Translations under genes and position numbers: made by a program | In this document: positions 1 to 5,574 of the stretch, in pieces | Numbering within the stretch: the stretch's first letter is position 1 | Layout: each line of letters starts with the position of its first letter | Notes under the pieces: model-generated | What the model was told of the DNA's origin: nothing | Database searches by the model: none | Seen by the model: the letters and a program-made list of their open reading frames with translations, nothing else | Assembly: GCA_050699055.1 (NCBI GenBank) | Contig: JBOHCT010000181.1 | Coordinates: 1 to 8,870 of the forward strand | Length of the DNA: 8,870 nt | Reading direction: 5' to 3' | DNA from: JBOHCT01 sp050699055 | GTDB lineage: Bacteria; Actinomycetota; Actinomycetes; Streptosporangiales; JBOHCT01

Positions 1-501
1 GCGCGGGATCTCAGGGACGACCTGCCCCGGGCGCAGGCGGCCGAGCAGCTTGAGCCGACCGGCCAGTGTCTTGGTGCGCGTGAACTCCAGCAGCACTCGA
101 CGGAGGTCCTCGTTGACCCCGAGCGGGGCGTCGCTGGTCGTGTCGACCCCACCGGCGACGCCGCTGTCGATCTGCCCGAGCGCGATCTTGTTCGCGACGA
201 GGATCGCGGCCTCGAGCCCGGTCCCGCACGCCTGCTGGACGTCGTACGCGGGCGTCTCCGCGGCGAGCCGGCTACCGAGCACGCACTCGCGGGTCAGGTT
301 GAAATCGCGGCTGTGCTTGAGCACGGCGCCCGCGACCACCTCGCCGAGCCGCTCGCCCCGCAGGCCGAACCGCGCCACGAGCCCGTCGAGGGCGGCGGTG
401 AGCATGTCCTGGTTCGACGCGTGAGCGTACGGTCCCCCCGAGCGGGCGAAGGGGATGCGGTTCCCGCCGACGATCGCGACGCGGCGCACGGTCGAAGCCA
501 T
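1..501 (-). CDS. fadA2: Acetyl-CoA acetyltransferase (thiolase, FadA2/FadI type), N-terminal part
   Basis: The frame runs from the ATG at 501 leftward to the window edge without a stop, giving 167 codons of the N-terminal half. Visible landmarks are the start region RRVAIVGGNRIPFARSGG, the stretch AVLKHSRDFNLTRE, the nucleophile motif QQACGTGLEAA with Cys92 as the acyl-accepting cysteine, and AGGVDTTSDAPLG. These are typical of the thiolase N-terminal domain; the C-terminal domain with the second catalytic Cys and the His lies outside the window. The product would cleave 3-oxoacyl-CoA with CoA or condense two acyl-CoAs in the cytoplasm. The start is supported by GGAGG five bases upstream. It is divergent from a FabG4-type reductase, as fadA2 is in M. 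tuberculosis, and its wording is close to Rv0243 as I remember it. The fadA2 symbol is by homology; fadI-like is an equivalent label. Confidence 0.92.
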   Translation of the reverse strand, partial: MASTVRRVAIVGGNRIPFARSGGPYAHASNQDMLTAALDGLVARFGLRGERLGEVVAGAVLKHSRDFNLTRECVLGSRLAAETPAYDVQQACGTGLEAAILVANKIALGQIDSGVAGGVDTTSDAPLGVNEDLRRVLLEFTRTKTLAGRLKLLGRLRPGQVVPEIPR

Positions 502-553
502 GATCGCCTCCTGGGCCGAGTGGGTGCGCACGGGGTACATGCCACTGAGAAGC

Positions 554-584
554 TAGACAACCATAACCTACTGGTGAGTAGGCT
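554..584 (+). promoter_or_regulatory. Possible promoter for the fabG4-htdX operon
   Basis: TAGACA (554-559) resembles a -35 box and TAGGCT (579-584) fits the loose actinobacterial -10 pattern TAnnnT. The 19-bp spacer is longer than ideal, so this is a weak call. Palindrome A sits inside the spacer and over the -10 box, which would allow repression. I found no convincing promoter pair for the divergent thiolase; TATGGT on the minus strand (565-560) is a possible -10 without a good -35. Confidence 0.3.
566..582. promoter_or_regulatory. Operator-like palindrome A in the divergent thiolase/reductase region
   Basis: CCTACT-GGTG-AGTAGG is a perfect 6-bp inverted repeat with a 4-bp centre (567-582). 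Read on the minus strand from 580 to 566 it is TACTCACCAGTAGGT, which matches the word at 3005-3019 at 13 of 15 positions. It lies between two divergent acyl-CoA genes, where a single repressor could control both. Short palindromes like this are typical of TetR-family repressors that sense acyl-CoA, but I cannot name the regulator. The palindrome and the match are seen directly; the operator role is inferred. Confidence 0.6.
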
Positions 585-663
585 TACCTGCGTCTATCGA
601 GTGGATCTCCGCGGCGCATCGCGGGCAGGACTCCGAGCGGCGCCCGAGAGAGGTGATGTTGTC

Positions 664-2001
664 GTGACCGACCGCTACCAGCAGTTCGCCGCTTCGCCGG
701 CGGGGCGCGCCGTCGTCAAGCGCCTCGGCCTACCCGACCCGGTCCCGCTGCGACGGTACGCTCCGGGCCAGCCGATCGTCTCCGGGCCTGTCCTCATCGG
801 AGAGGCCGCCGGAGGCCGGTTGAGCAAGGAGGTCGATCGGATCCTGCGGTCCGTCGGGGCCGAGGTGCTCGACGCGCCGCGCGAGGGAACACGCCTGTCC
901 GCGATCGTTTTCGACGCCTCCGGCATTACGGACAGCGACCGGCTGCGCGAGCTGTACACGTTCCTCCACCCGGTGGTGCGCGGCTTCGCCACCTGCGGAC
1001 GGCTGATCGTGCTCGGGACGCCACCGGAGGACTGCGACGACGCCCGGGAGGCCGTCGCGCAGCGCGCGTTGGAGGGCTTCGTCAAGTCCGTCGGCAAGGA
1101 GGTCAAGCGGGGGACCACCGCCCAGCTCGTCTACGTCTCTCCGGGCGCCGAGCCGGGCGTCGAGTCCACGCTGCGGTTCCTGCTTTCCGCCAGGTCCGCG
1201 TACGTCTCGGGTCAGGTCGTGCGCGTCGGGCGGGGTGAGCCGGCGATCCCGGACGACTGGGAGCGTCCGCTCGACGGTCAGGTCGCTCTCGTCACCGGCG
1301 CCGCCATGGGCATCGGGGCGGTGATCGCCGAGGTGTTGGCCCGCGACGGCGCCCAGGTCGTCTGCCTCGACATCCCCGCCCAGGGCGACAGGCTCGCCGC
1401 GGTCGCCAACCGGGTCGGCGGGTCTACCGTACAGCTCGACATCACCGCCCCGGACGCGCCGCGCGCGCTCGGCGACCACCTGCGTGAGCGGTACGGCGGC
1501 GTCGACGTGGTCGTGCACAACGCGGGCGTGACCCGCGACAAGACGCTGGCCCGGATGAGCGGGGAGCAGTGGGACGCGGTGCTCGGCATCAACCTCAGCG
1601 CCCAGCAGCGCCTCGACGACGTGCTGCTCGGCGAGGACGCGCTCCGGCCGGGCGGGCGCGTCGTCTGCGTGTCCTCGATCAACGGCATAGCCGGGCAGCG
1701 CGGGCAGACCAACTACGCGACGAGCAAGGCCGGCATCATCGGGCGGGTCAAGGCCCTCGCCCCCACCATCGCGCGCCGGCCAGGGGCGATCAACGCCGTG
1801 GCACCCGGCTTCATCGAGACCCGCCTGACCGACGCGATGCCGATCGGCGTACGCGAGGCTGGACGACGGCTGAACAGCATGGCCCAGGGTGGCCTCCCCG
1901 GCGACGTCGCCGAGGCGGTCGCCTGGCTCGCGAGCCCCGCGTCGGCGGGCGTCAACGGCAGCGTCGTCCGCGTCTGCGGACAGAGCCTGCTGGGCGCGTG
2001 A
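664..2001 (+). CDS. fabG4: 3-oxoacyl-(CoA/ACP) reductase, high-molecular-weight FabG (FabG4 type)
   Basis: A 445-aa NAD(P)H-dependent short-chain dehydrogenase/reductase with two Rossmann-like halves. Residues 1 to about 195 form the flavodoxin-like, non-catalytic N-terminal domain that sets FabG4 apart from ordinary 250-aa FabG. The C-terminal half carries TGAAMGIG (211-218) for cofactor binding, Asp236 after the second strand (CLDIP), HNAG, and the catalytic Ser338, Tyr351 and Lys355 (YATSK). Asp236 suggests NADH rather than NADPH, as reported for M. tuberculosis FabG4. Catalytic residues fall nine positions before those I recall for Rv0242c (454 aa), which supports the start chosen. The frame is open far upstream, back to 313, but that part is antisense to the thiolase. 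GTG at 664 follows an AGAGAGGTGA purine run at 646-655. It is followed 11 bp on by the htdX-like hydratase, so the pair is an operon. It reduces 3-oxoacyl to 3-hydroxyacyl thioesters or does the reverse. Confidence 0.93.
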   Translation: MTDRYQQFAASPAGRAVVKRLGLPDPVPLRRYAPGQPIVSGPVLIGEAAGGRLSKEVDRILRSVGAEVLDAPREGTRLSAIVFDASGITDSDRLRELYTFLHPVVRGFATCGRLIVLGTPPEDCDDAREAVAQRALEGFVKSVGKEVKRGTTAQLVYVSPGAEPGVESTLRFLLSARSAYVSGQVVRVGRGEPAIPDDWERPLDGQVALVTGAAMGIGAVIAEVLARDGAQVVCLDIPAQGDRLAAVANRVGGSTVQLDITAPDAPRALGDHLRERYGGVDVVVHNAGVTRDKTLARMSGEQWDAVLGINLSAQQRLDDVLLGEDALRPGGRVVCVSSINGIAGQRGQTNYATSKAGIIGRVKALAPTIARRPGAINAVAPGFIETRLTDAMPIGVREAGRRLNSMAQGGLPGDVAEAVAWLASPASAGVNGSVVRVCGQSLLGA

Positions 2002-2012
2002 GAGGATTCCCG

Positions 2013-2906
2013 ATGACAGTACATGAGCTGTCCGCGCCGCCGACCATGGCCGCGCTGTACCCGAGGGCGCTCACCGGCGTGGTACGCGGCGGGCTGCGCC
2101 GCCTTCCCGGGGGGACATCGGATGGCGGTCGGGAGCCCGGCTTGCCGGACGTCGAGCTGGTCGTCCGCGACGTCGCCGTCGACGCCGACCATCTCGCCGC
2201 CTACGACAGGGTCTGCGGCTTCCGGGTCGACGATCGGCTGCCCGTGACCTACCCACACGTGCTCGCCTTCCCGGTGGCGATGGAGATCATGACCGGGCCC
2301 GCGTTCCCGTTCTCCGTGCTCGGGCTGGTGCACATCGGCAACGCGATGACCCAGTACCGCCCGTTCACGGTTGCCGACGCTCCCACGTTCACGGTCCGTA
2401 CCGGCGGGCTCGGGCCGCACGAGCGGGGGACCCAGTTCGAGGTCGTCAGCGAGGCGAGTCTCGCCGGTGAGGTGGTCTGGCGGGAGACGAGTACGTACCT
2501 GGCACGCGGGGAGGGTGGGTCCGGCCGTTCGGGCCGGCGCGAGCGGGGTCGTACGCCCGAGCCGCCGCACCCGACCGCGATGTGGCACGTGCCCGCCGAC
2601 ATCGGACGCCGGTACGCCAGCGTCGCGGGCGACCGCAACCCGATCCACCTGTCGCGGTGGGCGGCCAAGGCGTTCGGCTTCCCGCGCGCGATCGCGCACG
2701 GTATGTGGACGAAGGCGCGGTGCCTCGCCGCGTTGGGGGGGCGGCTGCCGGACGCGTTCGCGGTCGAGGTGCGGTTCAAGCGGCCCGTGCTGCTGCCGAG
2801 CCGCGTGGGCTTCGAGGCGCGTCGCGAGGACTCCCACTGGGATCTCACCCTGTACGACCCGAAGCGGGGTACCCCGCACCTCACCGGGACGATCGGCCCT
2901 GCCTGA
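2013..2906 (+). CDS. htdX: (R)-3-hydroxyacyl thioester dehydratase, MaoC double hot-dog protein (HtdX type)
   Basis: A 297-aa protein with two hot-dog domains, the architecture of HtdX (Rv0241c) and related R-specific enoyl hydratases. The N-terminal hot-dog (about 50-163) lacks the catalytic motif. The C-terminal one has YASVAGDRNPIHLSRWAAKA, the hydratase-2 signature, with Asp207 and His212 as the catalytic pair, then FPRAIAHGMWTKA. A Gly/Arg-rich linker at about 165-186 joins the halves. The expected reaction is reversible hydration of trans-2-enoyl thioesters to (R)-3-hydroxyacyl thioesters, the substrate of the FabG4 neighbour. The start at 2013 is supported by AGAGGA just after the fabG4 stop (TGA 1999-2001), six bases before the ATG, so translation is probably coupled. 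The frame is open upstream of 2013 but overlaps fabG4, so that part is not coding. The chain carrier, CoA or ACP, is not settled by sequence. Confidence 0.9.
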   Translation: MTVHELSAPPTMAALYPRALTGVVRGGLRRLPGGTSDGGREPGLPDVELVVRDVAVDADHLAAYDRVCGFRVDDRLPVTYPHVLAFPVAMEIMTGPAFPFSVLGLVHIGNAMTQYRPFTVADAPTFTVRTGGLGPHERGTQFEVVSEASLAGEVVWRETSTYLARGEGGSGRSGRRERGRTPEPPHPTAMWHVPADIGRRYASVAGDRNPIHLSRWAAKAFGFPRAIAHGMWTKARCLAALGGRLPDAFAVEVRFKRPVLLPSRVGFEARREDSHWDLTLYDPKRGTPHLTGTIGPA

Positions 2907-2939
2907 CCGTGCGGTCGTGCTCGGGCGGGTCCCACGGTC
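2905..2939 (+). terminator. Inverted repeat after htdX, possible weak terminator
   Basis: GACCGTG (2905-2911) pairs with CACGGTC (2933-2939), a perfect 7-bp stem with a 21-base loop, starting on the htdX stop codon. No T-run follows, so it is not a standard intrinsic terminator. It could slow transcription between htdX and the promoter of the next operon, or be a chance feature of GC-rich DNA. Confidence 0.25.
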
Positions 2940-2975
2940 CGGTCCGAGCGCGCGCCCTCAGTACCGCCGCTCACC

Positions 2976-3004
2976 TTGCCAGCGTGCCCGCCCGCACGTA
3001 ATGT
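2976..3004 (+). promoter_or_regulatory. Promoter of the SCP2/acyl-CoA dehydrogenase operon
   Basis: TTGCCA (2976-2981, five of six matches to TTGACA) and TAATGT (2999-3004, fits TAnnnT) are separated by exactly 17 bp. This is the best sigma-70-like promoter in the window. Transcription would begin near 3010-3012, leaving a leader of about 30 bases before the ATG at 3040 with GAGGAG at 3028-3033. Operator-like site B begins in the last bases of the -10 region and covers the predicted start. Confidence 0.55.
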
Positions 3005-3019
3005 TACCCACGAGTAGGT
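3005..3019. promoter_or_regulatory. Operator-like site B before the SCP2 gene
   Basis: TACCCACGAGTAGGT matches site A (read on the minus strand) at 13 of 15 positions. Both have the core TAC-N6-GTA; both continue with a nearby TTAT (3022-3025 here, 566-563 in site A read on the minus strand). It abuts the -10 box at 2999-3004, the usual position for a repressor that blocks RNA polymerase. The match and position are seen directly; binding by a common, probably TetR-like, repressor is inferred. Confidence 0.6.
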
Positions 3020-3039
3020 AGTTATCCGAGGAGTCCCTC

Positions 3040-3516
3040 ATGGCAACCGACGGCATGGGCAACGACGTCGACATCGAGAGCGTCGACTTCAGCGAGATCA
3101 CCCCCGAGCAGTTCGCCCAGCTGGTGTCCGGCGCCTCGCAGAGCCAACTCCGCGAGGTCACGGAGGGTGAGATGCGCGGAAAGGTGCTCGACGAGGTCTT
3201 TCAGCGCATGGGCTCACGTTTCCGCGCGGACAAGGCGGCCGAGACCCGAGCCGTCGTACACTGGCGGATCGGCGACCGGTCCGACGGTGGCCACGACACG
3301 TACGAGACCGTCATCGAGGACGGCGCCTTCACCGTGAGCGGGAGCCCGGAGCGCGAGCCCCGCGTGACACTGACGCTCGGCGCGGTGCCGTTCCTCGAGC
3401 TCGCCTCGGGCAACGCGAACGGCATGACCATGTTCATGACCCGCAAGCTCAAGGTCGCCGGCGACCTCGCGTTCGCCGCCACGCTGATGGGCTTCTTCGA
3501 CATTCCCCGCGCGTAG
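3040..3516 (+). CDS. SCP2 sterol-carrier-like domain protein
   Basis: A 158-aa soluble protein with no signal peptide or membrane segment. Residues 1-40 are an acidic lead-in with the segment ITPEQFAQLVSGAS, often seen in actinobacterial members as I recall. The SCP2 fold follows from about 45: VLDEVFQRMGSRF, then strands with AVVHWRIGDR and DTYETVIEDGAFTV, and the C-terminal part GNANGMTMFMTRKLKVAGD ending in MGFFDIPRA. SCP2 domains hold fatty acyl-CoAs or sterols in a hydrophobic tunnel and have no catalysis of their own. The ATG is supported by GAGGAG six bases upstream. The acyl-CoA dehydrogenase starts 43 bp after its stop, so this protein may carry or present that enzyme's substrate. 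The ligand is unknown. Confidence 0.88.
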   Translation: MATDGMGNDVDIESVDFSEITPEQFAQLVSGASQSQLREVTEGEMRGKVLDEVFQRMGSRFRADKAAETRAVVHWRIGDRSDGGHDTYETVIEDGAFTVSGSPEREPRVTLTLGAVPFLELASGNANGMTMFMTRKLKVAGDLAFAATLMGFFDIPRA

Positions 3517-3559
3517 GCGCACGCCCGCCCCCGTTGCGACGTACGACCGAGAGGACACC

Positions 3560-4771
3560 ATGACCTTCTCCCTCGAGCTCACCGACGACCAGCGCGAGAT
3601 CCGCGACTGGGTGCACGGCTTCGCCGGTGAGGTCGTCCGCCCCGCGGCGGAGGAGTGGGACGAGCGCGAGGAGACGCCCTGGCCGATCATCCAGGAGGCC
3701 GCCAAGATCGGGCTGTACGGGTTCGAGTCGCTCGCGACGTTCTACGCCGACGAGACCGGGCTCTCGTTGCCGATCGTCAACGAGGAGCTGTTCTGGGGCG
3801 ACGCCGGGATCGCGATGTCGATCTTCGGCAGCACCCTCGCCGTCGCCGGAATCTTCGCCTCGGGTACGCCTGATCAGTTCGCGGAGTGGGTGCCGCAGTG
3901 CTATGGCGACGTCTCCGACCCGAGGGTGGCCGCCTTCTGCGTCTCCGAGCCCGACGCCGGCTCCGACGTCTCGTCGATGCGGACGCGTGCCCGGTACGAC
4001 GAGGCCGCCGACGAGTGGGTGATCAGCGGCCAGAAGGCGTGGGCGACCAACGGCGGGATCGCCGGCGTCCACGTGGTCGTGGCCGCCGTCGTCCCGGAGC
4101 TCGGCGCCCGCGGCCAGGCCGCGTTCGTCGTCCCACCCGGCACCGAGGGCGTCCACAGCACCCGCAAGATCAAGAAGCATGGCCTGCGCGCCTCGCACAC
4201 CGCCGACGTGTTCTTCGACGACGTCCGGGTCCCGGGCCGATGCCTGCTCGGCGGCAAGGAGAAGCTCGACGATCGGCTGGCCCGCGCCCGCGAGGGCCGG
4301 TCTTCGAGCGGCCAGGCCGCGATGCGGACGTTCGAGGTGAGCCGGCCGACCGTCGGTGCGCAGGCCGTCGGGATCGCCCGCGCGGCGTACGAGTACGCAC
4401 TCGGCTACGCCAAGGAGCGGGTGCAGTTCGGCCGGCCGATCATCGAGAACCAGTCGATCGCCTTCGCGCTCGCCGACATGAAGACCGAGATCGACGCCGC
4501 CCGGCTGCTCGTCTGGCGCGCGGCGTGGATGGGGCGCAGCGGCAAGGAGTTCGGGGCGGGCGAGGGCTCGATGTCCAAACTCAAGGCCGGCGAGGTCGCC
4601 GTGTGGGCGACCGAGCGCGCGATCCAGATCCTCGGCGGCGTCGGGTACACCCGCGAGTACCCGGTCGAGCGGATGCACCGCGACGCCAAGATCTACACGA
4701 TCTTCGAGGGAACCTCCGAGATCCAGCGCCTGGTCGTGTCCCGCGCCATCTCCGGCGTCCACATCCGCTGA
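3560..4771 (+). CDS. Acyl-CoA dehydrogenase (FadE family)
   Basis: A 403-aa flavoenzyme of normal length for the family, which introduces the trans-2 double bond in acyl-CoA and passes electrons to ETF. Helical N-terminal domain at 1 to about 118; middle beta domain with AAFCVSEPDAGSDVSSM (about 121-137) contacting substrate and FAD, and ISGQKAWATNGG; helical C-terminal domain from about 255. It has RVQFGRPIIENQ, AIQILGGVGYTREYPVER and IFEGTSEIQ, with Glu383 as the catalytic base at the position used in short- and medium-chain enzymes. A longer, basic loop around 234-253 (EKLDDRLARAREGRSSSGQ) sits before the C-terminal domain; I recall similar loops in actinobacterial members. The ATG follows GAGAGGA by four bases. 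It is not the long FadE5 type (about 600 aa) that lies near fadA2 in M. tuberculosis. Chain length and branching preference cannot be read from the sequence. Confidence 0.93.
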   Translation: MTFSLELTDDQREIRDWVHGFAGEVVRPAAEEWDEREETPWPIIQEAAKIGLYGFESLATFYADETGLSLPIVNEELFWGDAGIAMSIFGSTLAVAGIFASGTPDQFAEWVPQCYGDVSDPRVAAFCVSEPDAGSDVSSMRTRARYDEAADEWVISGQKAWATNGGIAGVHVVVAAVVPELGARGQAAFVVPPGTEGVHSTRKIKKHGLRASHTADVFFDDVRVPGRCLLGGKEKLDDRLARAREGRSSSGQAAMRTFEVSRPTVGAQAVGIARAAYEYALGYAKERVQFGRPIIENQSIAFALADMKTEIDAARLLVWRAAWMGRSGKEFGAGEGSMSKLKAGEVAVWATERAIQILGGVGYTREYPVERMHRDAKIYTIFEGTSEIQRLVVSRAISGVHIR

Positions 4772-4802
4772 CCCCGAGTCGTCGCACCCGCGCGAGCGCA
4801 CC

Positions 4803-4822
4803 CTGGGCCACCCTTCGCCCAG
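4803..4822. terminator. Possible bidirectional terminator hairpin
   Basis: CTGGGC (4803-4808) pairs with GCCCAG (4817-4822), a perfect 6-bp GC-rich stem with an 8-base loop. It lies in the 100-bp space between the convergent dehydrogenase and DinB-family genes, where both transcripts must end. CGACG/CGTCG (4823-4827, 4834-4838) directly after it could form a second small stem. There is no T-run, which is common for terminators in high-GC actinomycetes. Confidence 0.35.
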
Positions 4823-4871
4823 CGACGCGCCTCCGTCGTTCGTGGTACCGGCCTGGACCCGGCGATGCCGC

Positions 4872-5393
4872 TTACCCCATGGTCTTCGCGGCGTCGAGGG
4901 ACTCACGGATGATGTCGGCGTGGCCGGCGTGCTGTGCGGTCTCCGCGATGATGTGCAGCAGCACCCGACGCGCCGACCAACGCGCGCCGGGCTGGAACCA
5001 GGGCGCCTCGGGCAACGGATGGGATGCGCTGAGGTTGGGGAGCGTCGCCACCAGCTCATCGGTTCGCCGCGCCACCCGCTCGTACTCCTCGAGCAGGCCG
5101 GCGAGCGTCTCCCCGTCCAGCATGCGGAAGCCGGCCGCCCAATCGACCGAGCCTCCTTCTTCTGCGCCGCCCATCGCGGGCGGGCCGTCGACGATGAAGT
5201 TGGCCCACCGCTGCTCCACCAGGGCGACGTGCTTGATCAGGCCGCCAAGGCACAGTTCGCTCACGGTGGTGCGACGCGCGGCCTGCTCGTCGGTGAGATC
5301 GCGGACGGTGTGGCGCAGGAACTGCCGGTGTCTGCCCAACGACTCCAGCAGGTCGGCGCGCTCATCGGTCACCGTCGTGTCGGTTCCGCTCAT
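4872..5393 (-). CDS. DinB/DUF664 family protein, putative metal-dependent
   Basis: A 173-aa, all-helical protein of the DinB/MDMPI-like superfamily, DUF664 branch. The recognisable parts are the first helix with LLESLGRHRQFL, GGLIKHVALVEQRWANF with His55 as the likely first metal ligand, and the C-terminal RRVLLHIIAETAQHAGHADIIRE with His147, His155 and His158 as candidates for the rest of the metal site. Relatives include mycothiol- or bacillithiol-dependent transferases and hydrolases; the substrate here is unknown. The frame could begin at 5453, but the ATG at 5393 has AAGGTGA five bases upstream and the usual family start, so I chose it. It stands alone, convergent with the acyl-CoA dehydrogenase, 179 bp downstream of the acyl-CoA synthetase stop. 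No link to lipid metabolism is evident from the protein itself. Confidence 0.82.
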   Translation of the reverse strand: MSGTDTTVTDERADLLESLGRHRQFLRHTVRDLTDEQAARRTTVSELCLGGLIKHVALVEQRWANFIVDGPPAMGGAEEGGSVDWAAGFRMLDGETLAGLLEEYERVARRTDELVATLPNLSASHPLPEAPWFQPGARWSARRVLLHIIAETAQHAGHADIIRESLDAAKTMG

Positions 5394-5492
5394 GGTGTTC
5401 ACCTTCGATCGGATCGCCCTGAGACAGCACGCTACCGCGCCGCCCTGCGACACATTGCGCGTCCTCGACGGTCGCCCGCTCCCTCGCCGCGA

Positions 5493-5511
5493 CCTTCCTT
5501 GATCAGGAAGG
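5493..5511. repeat. Perfect 7-bp hairpin in the synthetase/DinB gap
   Basis: CCTTCCT (5493-5499) pairs with AGGAAGG (5505-5511) around the loop TGATC. On the minus strand it lies about 60 bases after the synthetase stop and about 100 bases before the DinB-family start. It may be a second terminator of the helicase-synthetase transcript, or part of the control region of the DinB gene. No T-run follows on either strand. Confidence 0.35.
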
Positions 5512-5554
5512 AGGAGCCTTCGCGATCATGGAACCGTGGGAACCCTGGGGCGCC

Positions 5555-5574
5555 GACGCGCGGATCCACGCGTC
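5555..5574 (-). terminator. Hairpin at the end of the acyl-CoA synthetase gene
   Basis: GACGCG (5555-5560) pairs with CGCGTC (5569-5574), a perfect 6-bp stem with an 8-base loop containing GGATCC. It overlaps the synthetase stop codon (TGA, 5575-5573 on the minus strand). It is a candidate terminator or transcript-end stabiliser without a T-run. Confidence 0.35.

Noticed and set aside
313..663. Extended N-terminus for the FabG4-type reductase (562 aa from an ATG at 313)
   Set aside because: This part is antisense to the thiolase and its translation is Arg/Ala-rich without family resemblance. Catalytic residue spacing fits a start at 664.
730..1518. 262-aa minus-strand frame opposite the reductase
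   Set aside because: Antisense shadow of a well-supported gene, with Arg/Asp/Val-biased composition and no recognisable domain.
1569..2012. Extended N-terminus for the hydratase (445 aa from 1569)
   Set aside because: It overlaps the catalytic half of the reductase in another frame and reads as Arg-rich shadow; ATG at 2013 has a ribosome binding site.
3449..5059. 536-aa minus-strand frame opposite the dehydrogenase
   Set aside because: It is a GC-rich antisense shadow; the plus-strand dehydrogenase has full length and all motifs.
5394..5453. Earlier start for the DinB-family protein at 5453
   Set aside because: The added 20 residues are not typical of the family and the ATG at 5393 has AAGGTGA at good spacing.
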